Shown piece after piece: positions 9,067 to 16,980 of a stretch of DNA of 51,044 nucleotides (positions within the stretch are counted from its first letter, which is position 1; every line of letters begins with the position of its first letter). Below the pieces are notes generated by a model. The model was not told the DNA's origin, did no database searches, and worked only from the letters and a program-made list of their open reading frames with translations. This DNA is from Bacteroidia bacterium (GTDB taxonomy: Bacteria > Bacteroidota > Bacteroidia > CAILMK01 > JBBDIG01): the NCBI GenBank assembly GCA_040880525.1, contig JBBDIG010000003.1:1-51044 (forward strand), read 5' to 3'. The position numbers were made by a program, and so were the translations under genes.

Positions 9067-9920
9067 TTCTTCAAATAATTTCCCTTGCCAGGAAATAAAT
9101 TTCTAACTCCACCTATAGGATTTTCCACATCTCCTGCGTAGCGGGGAATTAAATGAATATGCGCATGAGGAATCGTTTGTCCAGCAGTTTCACCAATATT
9201 TATTCCTACATTAAACCCCTCTGGCGAAAAACATTCTTGTAAAATTTGCTTCGTTCTATTTAAAGCTAAATTACAGGCAAAATGCGTGTGGGTTGAAAGC
9301 TGAAAGTAATCTGGTTTGTGTTGCTTTGGAATAATAAGCGCATGACCTGTGGATACAGGATACTTATCAAGAATTGCATAAGCAGTGGCTGACTCCGTTA
9401 TCAGCTCCCGTGAAGCCTCTGGGGCACAAAATGGACATTCATTATTTCTTTGAAATTGATTAAAATGCCTGTATTCATAAATTTCACAAAAATCATTAAT
9501 TAGAATGCTTTTATAGGGAAGCTTTACGAGGCATTGATAAGTCGGCTTTTTATGCTCCTTGTGAATCCTGATTCCTTCATGTCTGATATCCCGCCTAACG
9601 GTTAAATATGCCCTTCCGGTGGGTTTCAGCAATTCCGAAATCTGCATCAGAATCTGGGATTGTTCCTTCGGTTCCACAACGTTTAATACATAATGACAAA
9701 TTATTGTATCAAATTTAACTTTGGGTATTTCGGGTTGATAATAATTGTCATATTCCTGAACATTAAAGCCTTTGCTTTTTAGAAATTTTCCATCAGCGCC
9801 ATAGCCGGAACCGAAATCAAGAATTTCCCCATTTAACAATTTTTCCCGAAACAGATGCTTGGTAGGCCAGGAAGGAGAAGTGCGTTCTTTGGCCGTGAGA
9901 TGTGGAAAATGCTTAGCCAT
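9063..9920 (-). CDS. Fusion of SAM-dependent methyltransferase and HIT-family domain
   Basis: A 285-residue two-domain protein. Residues ~1-150 form a class I SAM methyltransferase: motif I is ILDFGSGYGADG (33-44), an acid at the end of strand 2 is in EYDNYY (57-61), and motif IV-like FDTIICHYVLNVVEP follows. Residues ~160-285 are a histidine-triad domain: CPFC (162-165), the strand STGHALIIPKQH, and the active-site HAHIHLIPRY with His252/254/256. HIT proteins act on nucleotidyl phosphates or adenylylated intermediates. The methyltransferase target is unknown. Its 5' end overlaps the HNH gene by 8 bp and its 3' end overlaps the HTH gene by 4 bp, so the three are coupled. Both active-site motifs look intact. 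Confidence 0.82.
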   Translation of the reverse strand: MAKHFPHLTAKERTSPSWPTKHLFREKLLNGEILDFGSGYGADGKFLKSKGFNVQEYDNYYQPEIPKVKFDTIICHYVLNVVEPKEQSQILMQISELLKPTGRAYLTVRRDIRHEGIRIHKEHKKPTYQCLVKLPYKSILINDFCEIYEYRHFNQFQRNNECPFCAPEASRELITESATAYAILDKYPVSTGHALIIPKQHKPDYFQLSTHTHFACNLALNRTKQILQECFSPEGFNVGINIGETAGQTIPHAHIHLIPRYAGDVENPIGGVRNLFPGKGNYLKK

Positions 9921-10836
9921 TTATTTTATGAAATTTCTCCTGATGCATTTCCAAATATTGTTTTTCAGGCCAAAACTCCTTTGCTGCTGGTAGTTTGATT
10001 TTAATATTATGGAATTGTTGGAGGTTAAATACAGAGGATGAATTCTCCCTAATATGGGGCGAAACTTTGACTCTGTAATCATTTTCAATAGTGATGAAGT
10101 GATTGTCATACGCACGGTGGAGATTGGGTGCCAGCGCTATTCCGTTCGTAACGATGTCTTTCTCAGATTTACTGAATTGAAAAATGTGGCAGGCTTCAAG
10201 GAGGCAAATATTGCCGATGGATAGCGCCATGCCTGATACCGGACAGGCATAATTATAAAGCTTAAGCACCTCTTTCCTAAACATGGAATTGCGGATGGGT
10301 ACCAGCCTGGGATTTTTGTTTACTACGCCATATTTAACTTCTCTTTCTAAATCAATGATAAGCTGTTTGGACATATCATCGGGAGTAAAATATTGCGCAC
10401 TTTCCGCCTCGAAGTAGCATTGCAAAATCCGGTGTTTCAGATATAAGAGATTAATTTCTGATTTAAGCAGATCAAAAAGTTCATCGTTTAAATAGGCATA
10501 TTCAATATGCTGATTAAGATTCTTTATGCTCGTATTTCTTTTAACATTTTCTGCATCCGCATTTTTGATCCATTTCAGATAATAAAAAGGTTCGTTACTC
10601 AGATGATAGAAGGGTTTGCCAATATCGCCCTGGTTGCTCCTGACGCGAAACCGCTTATAGTATTCCTTGAATTTCTGAATGAGGGCTTCATTCAAGGGGA
10701 TTTTATTTTCCGTTATTGATCCGTCATAGATGAGATCAAAAATAGCCAAGACCAGGATTGGCTTATGGGGAGCCATGTGTGAATCTCCTCTTTGGAGATT
10801 GAACAGTTCGGTTTCAAATTTTATCAGGTCATCCAT
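9913..10836 (-). CDS. HNH endonuclease (predicted restriction type, COG3440-like)
   Basis: A 307-residue nuclease. The N-terminal ~95 residues (MAPHKPILVLAIFDLI, IPLNEALIQKFKEYY, KPFYHLSNEPFYYL) match the DNA-recognition part of COG3440-like predicted restriction endonucleases; this domain resembles, from memory, the DNA sulfur-binding domain of ScoMcrA-type enzymes. The C-terminal HNH_2 domain has YACPVSGM (198-203), LLEACHIFQFS with His217, and NGIALAPNLHRAYDNHFI with Asn238, His240 and His246. It is the first gene of the operon, followed with 8-bp overlap by the methyltransferase-HIT gene. The substrate, modified or unmodified DNA, is not readable from sequence. Confidence 0.82.
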   Translation of the reverse strand: MDDLIKFETELFNLQRGDSHMAPHKPILVLAIFDLIYDGSITENKIPLNEALIQKFKEYYKRFRVRSNQGDIGKPFYHLSNEPFYYLKWIKNADAENVKRNTSIKNLNQHIEYAYLNDELFDLLKSEINLLYLKHRILQCYFEAESAQYFTPDDMSKQLIIDLEREVKYGVVNKNPRLVPIRNSMFRKEVLKLYNYACPVSGMALSIGNICLLEACHIFQFSKSEKDIVTNGIALAPNLHRAYDNHFITIENDYRVKVSPHIRENSSSVFNLQQFHNIKIKLPAAKEFWPEKQYLEMHQEKFHKING

Positions 10837-10874
10837 TTCGGAGGTAAATATAGAAGTTTGCTGTGATTTAAGCC

Positions 10875-11389
10875 ATGCGAATATCCCATCTCACTTCCTT
10901 TACCTATTCACTCTTTCCGAAACAGCTTGCCTGGCTGGCGGATTTTCAGGAACCAACAGCCGAAGAAGTGCTGACCAAGATTGACCCGTGAATAGCCTTT
11001 CTTTACCGATACGATAAAGCAAATGATGCTGACAACAGGGCGTTTGATGACGTGCGCCAGAAAACGGAGATCACAAAGCCATTGGCGGTATGACCGCGTC
11101 ATTTTCACAGACGGTGACGATGAATCCTGCTATAATATTTATCAGAATCAGGAAACAGCACAATATTGAAGGTGTTAACACTCCCCAATACGTTTTCCGG
11201 GCCATCTTTATGAAAGCAGATGGGTTTATAGCTTCGAAAGATAGTTCGCAGCTATACTGGAAAGTTGCTTCTGAACGAGACAGAAAGCATGCGCGGGTTG
11301 TGACGGAGGTGAAGCTACCAGGGCATCCTCTCATTAGCGGGGAGAGTAAAAGCTGGAAGGCTGTAAAAAAGTTATCAAGAGATCTGTAA
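10875..11389 (+). pseudogene. Decayed gene of unknown family
   Basis: Frame 10875-11093 reads as protein-like sequence (SLFPKQLAWLADFQEPTAEE, then FLYRYDKANDADNRAFDD) but is broken by an in-frame TGA at 10989-10991. One base shift at about 11089 gives YDRVIFTDGDDESCYN, and a further frame (11090-11389) ends with VFRAIFMKADGFIASKDSSQ and ARVVTEVKLPGHPLISGE. These pieces look like one gene of about 170 codons with a nonsense mutation and frameshifts. I do not recognise the family. The alternative is that only part of it was ever coding. Confidence 0.4.
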
Positions 11390-11455
11390 AATCTTTTGGA
11401 GAAATGTTTAGATTTGCCACATTCATGCAATAATATCTTTCAAAAAAACAGAATT

Positions 11456-12985
11456 ATGAAGAGTTTAAACTTGACCCTTATTTGTGTTTTATCCGTAATA
11501 ATTTCAGGCTGTGCTTCTATCCTGAATCCTAAGATGCAAACTGTAACGGTTCATACCGGTCATGAAGAGACCAAGGTTTATGTATATGATGAAATGGCAG
11601 CTACCGGTGATGAGGTTCTCATTAAGCTGGAGCGGAACGCAGCGCCCAAGCAGTTAAAATTTGAACGGGACGGCTACAAGCCTGAGTATTTTGTAGTTCA
11701 TCAAAATAAGAAATCACCCTTGTATCTCCTGTCCGTAGTTCCTTTTGGGGTGCTTATATATCCCATGTTCTACGATATAGGTCGCAAAGCTTTTAACTAT
11801 GATAAATTAATTGCTCCTACGTATACACCCGTAGAGATCAGGAAGAGACAGGAAAACGAAAAATATATTTACCTAAGTACCACTGCCTTAAATGTGCCGA
11901 AAGAAAAATTCAGAATTGAGAATGTTGGTTACCGTCAATACATCAAAAATAAATCTGCCAGATCAAGTGATTATGGTACCGAGGATATAAGCATGGAGAA
12001 CTCCATTTTTTCTGATATGCTCAATGATATACTGAAGTCTAATGGATACGTGGATACTGTTGAAAGTATTTACAGGGGCAAAAACAATACATTGTATGTA
12101 AATGCAGAGGTCACCGACATTACCTTCAGAAAGATTCGGACTTACACCGGTTCCCACTATTTCAATTTCTTTATTGTTACAGAAGCCACGACAACCTGGG
12201 AGGTACTGGACGTATACAAGCAGCCTCAGTACAAGACCGCCATCACAACAAGCTCCGGGGAGTTCAGCAGCAACTATGGAAAAAAAGACAATGAATTTAT
12301 TGTAAAATCAATGGAAGATGCTATTACAGCCTCATTTTTTCAATTGCTTCAGGACGCTGAAGTAAGGGAAATCCTAAAGGTTGGGGACGCCAATATAGAA
12401 ATGGAAAATATTTCATTAAAGAGGCCTTCCACAACACAAACGCTTCAGGATGCTATGGCTGCAACGGTCACCATTGTTCATGATGATGGGCATGGTAGCG
12501 GCTGTGTGATAACTAGTGATGGTTATGTTTTGACAAACTATCACGTGGTTGCAGGCCATGATAAAGCTAAGGTTGTACTGAATGATGGCAGTGAAGTGGA
12601 CTATGAGCTGATCCGTTATAATGACCAGGCAGATCTTGCTCTAATCAAAATCGACAAAAAGTTTTCCCGGGCTTTTGATCTTTCGAATAATAGCTCATAT
12701 TTAATCGGTAACGAAATATACGCAATTGGCACCCCTAATTCTGTTGAGCTCGGTCAGACGCTGAGTAAGGGGATCATTTCCGGTATTCGTAAAAAGGAAG
12801 GAGTGGAATGGATTCAAACAGATGCCAGTGTGAATCCTGGAAACAGCGGTGGTCCCCTTGTAACAAAGGATGGAAGACTTATCGGAGTAGTGAATTCCAA
12901 GTTGGTGGGATTTGGAATAGAAGGAATAGCCTTTAGCATTCCGGCTAAACAGGTTTCTGAATACCTGTTCCTGGATTTTAAATAA
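11456..12985 (+). CDS. Lipoprotein with C-terminal trypsin-like (DegP-type) serine protease domain
   Basis: A 509-residue lipoprotein. The ATG at 11456 gives MKSLNLTLICVLSVIISGCAS with lipid-anchored Cys19; the longer in-frame start at 11396 would hide it. The first part (about 20-115) resembles PEGA-like surface lipoproteins (LKFERDGYKPEYFVV) with a hydrophobic hairpin (LYLLSVVPFGVLIYPMFYD). Residues ~120-320 form a domain I do not recognise. Residues ~340-509 are a trypsin_2/HtrA-type protease: His363 in TNYHVVAG, Asp393 in ADLALIKID, Ser464 in NPGNSGGPLV. No PDZ domain follows. It should act at the periplasmic face of the inner or outer membrane. It is not in an evident operon and lies in the accessory stretch. 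Confidence 0.85.
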   Translation: MKSLNLTLICVLSVIISGCASILNPKMQTVTVHTGHEETKVYVYDEMAATGDEVLIKLERNAAPKQLKFERDGYKPEYFVVHQNKKSPLYLLSVVPFGVLIYPMFYDIGRKAFNYDKLIAPTYTPVEIRKRQENEKYIYLSTTALNVPKEKFRIENVGYRQYIKNKSARSSDYGTEDISMENSIFSDMLNDILKSNGYVDTVESIYRGKNNTLYVNAEVTDITFRKIRTYTGSHYFNFFIVTEATTTWEVLDVYKQPQYKTAITTSSGEFSSNYGKKDNEFIVKSMEDAITASFFQLLQDAEVREILKVGDANIEMENISLKRPSTTQTLQDAMAATVTIVHDDGHGSGCVITSDGYVLTNYHVVAGHDKAKVVLNDGSEVDYELIRYNDQADLALIKIDKKFSRAFDLSNNSSYLIGNEIYAIGTPNSVELGQTLSKGIISGIRKKEGVEWIQTDASVNPGNSGGPLVTKDGRLIGVVNSKLVGFGIEGIAFSIPAKQVSEYLFLDFK

Positions 12986-13488
12986 AAAAGTAATTTTTAA
13001 TATATTAAGAACCGATTTTGTTTAAGGGATTGCAAAATGCCCTTGATATATACAATGGGTTGATAATGTCCAAGTAAACATGTAATAGTTCCCATGCAAC
13101 ATCAGGAGCATATTATTTGATGAATGCTCAAATTAATGTTTAATTGATTTTTTAATACTGCCAGTACCGGATGAACTGCACTTGGAGAATGCTGTGCGGG
13201 AATATCATATTCCTATTTCAAGTATAGTTAGGAATTAAGGCAGGTAAGATAGGTTGTAATGCATTGGTCCCCAGTGTCAATAGCGACTATTGCACATGGC
13301 TCAAAACCAGGTGTTGGGAATTGAGGTTTATTGGGCTCAAAGGTTCTCAAACCTGCCGGAAGTTCACACTAAAACAAATTACCCGTGATGAAAAATGTAT
13401 CTTTGGAGATATAGGAATTAAAATATGTTTGGTTATTATTTCTTTGTTGCCAAGAACTTTTAAAATTCTTTTACGAGTAGCCTCTTCT
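12986..13488. other. AT-rich region with coding remnants
   Basis: About 500 bp with no intact gene. A plus-strand reading frame ending at 13238 (ILPVPDELHLENAVREYHIP) looks like the C-terminus of a lost protein but has no start. The minus-strand sequence between about 13335 and 13488 (REEATRKRILKVLGNKEI in a shifted frame) could be residual coding sequence behind the thymidylate-kinase-like fragment. I recognise neither. Confidence 0.35.
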
Positions 13489-13569
13489 CTATTTGAGCAA
13501 CTCAATCTGGGTGCTCTTTCCACTTCCGTCTACGCCTTCGATTATGATAATGAGAGATTTATCTGTCAT
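13489..13569 (-). pseudogene. N-terminal fragment of a thymidylate-kinase-like P-loop protein
   Basis: On the minus strand an ATG at 13569 opens a 26-codon frame with the N-terminus MTDKSLIIIIEGVDGSGKST and then QIELLK before a TAG. The Walker A motif EGVDGSGKSTQ is the hallmark of dTMP kinases and related dNMP kinase-like proteins, normally about 200 residues. Downstream frames contain short protein-like pieces but no continuing kinase domain (no DR(Y/F/H) motif or LID found), so this is a truncated remnant. Confidence 0.6.
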
Positions 13570-13676
13570 TTTGCAAACTTAAATCAGGATTTCTGATCGG
13601 TGCTAAAAACATTCATTGTCAAAATAAACATTTGTATTTTAACAAAGAACAGTTTTCCTGAAGGTGAAAATTGTAA

Positions 13677-15695
13677 TTATCCGTAATACACCTTCTGCCT
13701 TTCCTTCACATACTTAACAATATCATCCACGTTCTCGGCAATTTCCGGGGGCATTTTCAGGAGGTTGGGCTGGTTGCCGCCCATCAGTTTTAGTAGCGCA
13801 TAGTACACTGGCGATATTTGATCCTTCAATTGAACCATGAATTCACCTTGTTCAAAATGGGCTTTGAGAAGGTTATACTGGTTGTGTACCAATAGCTCGG
13901 TGGTATAATCTTGAAGGAGCCGAATGTTGTCATCCAATAATTTAGTGAGGATTAGATCGTGATTCTTCCGAAACGCTTCCATGCTCCCTTGCCAAAGCAG
14001 GATGAGGTTTTCTTTGTAATCGAATAAGACGCTTTCCGGAAGATTTCTAATCGCGTTGGAAATGAGCTTTATTGCCTTGTCTCCTTTAATATTCTTGGAA
14101 TAGTAGTGGTTAGCCAAGATGTACATGGAATGGGGGTGTTTTCGTTTCACTGCTTTAAGGTACATTGTCTCCGCTTCCTCAAATTTGTCTTGCTGCATGT
14201 GAGCCTCCCCAAGAGCAGTAAATTTATGGGTTCCGTCTTGCTCTACGGAAAGCAGTAGATTTTCCATTTCCTGCCATTTACCTTCTACTGCCAATGCATT
14301 GCATCGTTCAAGAATTTTCAGAAAAGACGCTGGTAATTCCTGCAACCAATCCGCATTCAGGTTCAGATCCTGTGCTCTCGCTAAAAGCTCTTCCCGCTCT
14401 TTTAAAGAAATTTGCTTGTTATGGATTGACGCCTTTGTCATGCTTGCTGCGTAATCCCCTTTCACTGTTCTTGTTTTCAGCGTGTTCATGAACTCCCGAT
14501 AAACATGCTTTATCTCATCCTGATCGTACCAATTTTCCACGAATTCGGTAAGATATTTCACCTCCCGCTTCTGCCGTGGCCCGCCCTGGGTCATGAGCAG
14601 CCACAGGTTGAAGAACCTTTCTTCCAACCGATAGAGTAGGTTTTTGGATCCGGTCTGCACTTTTTCCACTATCCGCGATTTTACCAACTGGCTGAGTTGG
14701 GCCGAGACGGTTTTACCGGGCATTTTGCATACTTCAATCAGCTTTTCAATAGGCGCGGCTTCCCAGAAAAAGGAGAGTTCCAGCAAGATTTTTTGCTGTT
14801 GTTGGGAGAGTTGAAGTAGCCGTTCCTGATAAACAGGCGTGGCGTGATCAATTATTTTCCGCATGTAATCGTAGCCATTTTGCCTGGGGCGGTTCAGCAG
14901 CATCTCCACAAAAAGGAGCATGGTTCGGGGTGTCCCGTCCGTCAACATGCGAATGGCCTGTAACTTTCCGGGGTTTTTCTTCACGAAGGCATTGATATCG
15001 GGTAGGTTTTTTTGTTGACCCCAATGGTTCAGCAGGTTTTTAATTTCCTCAATAGTCAATGGCTCCAGTCGCTTTATGGAGAAAAATTGGTAGAAAGGCA
15101 TATCATGTCGCCAGTAATCTTCTGACATCACAGTACTGCCGCCAATAATACGGACCAAATTATAATTCATCAATTGTTCACGAAGCAAGCTTGTATCTCC
15201 GCCCTTTCCGGCTGTAATCGTTTTAAAAATGCGGTCAATATTGTCCACTAAAAGTATCAGGCGTTTTCCTACCTTATCGAGGCATTGCTGGATTTCACCA
15301 TAAAGCACCCTCGTGTACGCTTTCATGTCATCTTCGTATTCCAACCACGAAGGAGTTTCAATTTCCAACCCCTGCGCTTGCAAGTCCCGGATTACGTAGT
15401 CCCAAAAGTCATAGAGCTTATAAATCCCAGCCTGTTCTTCACTGAGGTTTGTTACGAGGTAATCCTGTTTAAACTTGGGGGTGGTAGAGATTTCTGCCTG
15501 TATCCTCCTTAAGAGGGTGGACTTTCCGCTTCCCCTTCGCCCGATAAAAACATAATGCTGGAATGAGTCGCCACTGGTGGTGGAACGGATGTCCTCCATA
15601 ACCCGCTGGAATTCTTTGGTTCTGACTACAAAGTTGTTGATCACTTCCTCATCGGAGAGGTTGGCCGACTGGTATTGCGCCTGATACTGAATCAT
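13677..15695 (-). CDS. P-loop ATPase with C-terminal TPR-like region
   Basis: A 672-residue ATPase. The N-terminal NTPase has FVVRTKEFQRVM (the REKEL-like box before the P-loop), Walker A GRRGSGKST (52-60), Walker B RLILLVDNIDRIF (145-157) and a sensor-like segment RIIGGSTVM. Residues ~290-380 resemble a winged helix (QQKILLELSFFWEAAPIEKL, MPGKTVSAQLSQLVKSRIV). The rest is alpha-helical with TPR-like repeats (GEAHMQQDKFEEAETMYLKA, SMYILANHYYSKN). This architecture is that of ATPase_2/STAND-like signalling ATPases. Its start lies 4 bp after the stop of the upstream ATPase gene, so the two are co-transcribed. The effector activity, if any, is not visible. Confidence 0.72.
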   Translation of the reverse strand: MIQYQAQYQSANLSDEEVINNFVVRTKEFQRVMEDIRSTTSGDSFQHYVFIGRRGSGKSTLLRRIQAEISTTPKFKQDYLVTNLSEEQAGIYKLYDFWDYVIRDLQAQGLEIETPSWLEYEDDMKAYTRVLYGEIQQCLDKVGKRLILLVDNIDRIFKTITAGKGGDTSLLREQLMNYNLVRIIGGSTVMSEDYWRHDMPFYQFFSIKRLEPLTIEEIKNLLNHWGQQKNLPDINAFVKKNPGKLQAIRMLTDGTPRTMLLFVEMLLNRPRQNGYDYMRKIIDHATPVYQERLLQLSQQQQKILLELSFFWEAAPIEKLIEVCKMPGKTVSAQLSQLVKSRIVEKVQTGSKNLLYRLEERFFNLWLLMTQGGPRQKREVKYLTEFVENWYDQDEIKHVYREFMNTLKTRTVKGDYAASMTKASIHNKQISLKEREELLARAQDLNLNADWLQELPASFLKILERCNALAVEGKWQEMENLLLSVEQDGTHKFTALGEAHMQQDKFEEAETMYLKAVKRKHPHSMYILANHYYSKNIKGDKAIKLISNAIRNLPESVLFDYKENLILLWQGSMEAFRKNHDLILTKLLDDNIRLLQDYTTELLVHNQYNLLKAHFEQGEFMVQLKDQISPVYYALLKLMGGNQPNLLKMPPEIAENVDDIVKYVKERQKVYYG

Positions 15696-15699
15696 GAGA

Positions 15700-16887
15700 T
15701 CAGGATTTAGGATTAATGAGCGGATGGCGGTTTTTCCACCAGTCCTGTAATAACGGGGAAATAAACTTTAGACTATTGCCTTCCTGAAGCAGGTAGCCAT
15801 CGTTAATGAGCACATCGTCAATTTTGGCTTTGTAGCTAATTTCTTTTCTGTGTTTCAGGCCGATATCGTAAGCCTCCTGAATGCTTAGGGAGCCATTGTG
15901 GGCACATTTAGAAAGTATTTCTACATAGAAAGAATAGTCCTCATCAAAAAATACCCGTAGCCGGTAGTCCCAGTCATCAAAATGCTCATGTTGCGTGAGT
16001 AGATAGTCCCACGCTTTATCAATATCTGAGGGCTCCAGGTTTAGGCGACCTTCTTTGTGTAACATATCGTTGCACTGCTCAATGATCAATTGAATAAAGT
16101 ATGGGAGCGGACGGTTCAGCTTTTTGATCAGGTAATCCCTTGTGTTCTGGTTCATTTGCAAAGTAGCCCCTTTCAACAAGAAAGAAATGAACTCATTGGG
16201 TTCCTCTCCTTCCAGCGGGGTGACATCAATTTTGCGGTACACATTAATCACCACCGTGCGATCCACCTTCTTTACGATATGGTCGAGGCCGATGGATCCT
16301 GCCAGCACCAAGGTAAAATGACCCTTGAAGTCATCATTGTGGGTCAGGCTCCTCAAAGTCTGAAGAACATCCCTTGCCACTTCGGAACCTTCTCTTTGTG
16401 TTATGCCGTGGATCACATCCGGGAATTCATCCAGGAGCAGTACGATCTTCACCTCACTCTCTTTAAGTTCTGGCAGAAGGGCTAAAAACCTTTGTTTATT
16501 GTCACCGTCCTTCTGACTAATTTTAAGACCGGTGGTTCCAACCTCGGAAATTCCATGTTCGGTAATCCAATTGGTGAACTTCGCTTTGAAAGCCTGCATC
16601 CCACTAAGTTCCTTAAGGAGAAGGTGCAATAACCTTCCATAGAATTCCTGGGCCTTATCATCCGAACTTATGTTTTGATAGATGCACCGATAACCCTTTT
16701 GCGGATGTCGGGCAATCGCCTTCATTACGGAGGTTTTTCCTAACCGCCTTGGCGCATTAAAACGGATATGATTACCTTTATCAATCTCCCGCCAAATAGC
16801 TTCTTCAATGGATTTTCGGGGGAAATACCGACCGCCTTCCGCTGTACCTCCTGTGATGGTTCTTGGGTGCTTCCAGTTGTGCGACAT
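15700..16887 (-). CDS. ATPase_2-like P-loop ATPase
   Basis: A 395-residue ATPase and first gene of a two-gene operon. I choose the ATG at 16887 (MSHNWKHPRTITGG) over the in-frame ATG at 16935, because a good promoter lies between them. Motifs are YFPRKSIEEAIWREI, Walker A NAPRRLGKTSVM (44-55), Walker B VKIVLLLDEFPDVIHGI with Asp153/Glu154, the sensor strand FTLVLAGSIGL, and a helical lid plus winged-helix region to the end (KIDDVLINDGYLLQE, LKFISPLLQDWWKNR). This matches the AAA ATPases with an APRR(L/V)GKTS signature that are common and sporadic in Bacteroidota. The pairing with a second, larger ATPase suggests a heteromeric complex; function is unknown. Confidence 0.75.
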   Translation of the reverse strand: MSHNWKHPRTITGGTAEGGRYFPRKSIEEAIWREIDKGNHIRFNAPRRLGKTSVMKAIARHPQKGYRCIYQNISSDDKAQEFYGRLLHLLLKELSGMQAFKAKFTNWITEHGISEVGTTGLKISQKDGDNKQRFLALLPELKESEVKIVLLLDEFPDVIHGITQREGSEVARDVLQTLRSLTHNDDFKGHFTLVLAGSIGLDHIVKKVDRTVVINVYRKIDVTPLEGEEPNEFISFLLKGATLQMNQNTRDYLIKKLNRPLPYFIQLIIEQCNDMLHKEGRLNLEPSDIDKAWDYLLTQHEHFDDWDYRLRVFFDEDYSFYVEILSKCAHNGSLSIQEAYDIGLKHRKEISYKAKIDDVLINDGYLLQEGNSLKFISPLLQDWWKNRHPLINPKS

Positions 16888-16904
16888 GACTATAAATTTT
16901 TTGT

Positions 16905-16935
16905 CAAAGATATATAACAATATTTTTATAGTCAA
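16905..16935 (-). promoter_or_regulatory. Promoter of the paired-ATPase operon
   Basis: On the minus strand TTG (16935-16933) is followed after 20 bases by TATCTTTG (16912-16905). This fits the Bacteroidota promoter consensus (-33 TTG, -7 TAnnTTTG) in both sequence and spacing. The expected transcription start is about 10 bp before the ATG at 16887, which supports that start codon. Confidence 0.65.
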
Positions 16936-16980
16936 TAATAGTTCACAATTTTTTCATTGTCAAACTTGTTTCGTCCCGTC

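Noticed and set aside
13264-13596. Plus-strand 110-codon frame
   Set aside because: It overlaps, on the opposite strand, the thymidylate-kinase-like fragment, and its own product has no recognisable features.
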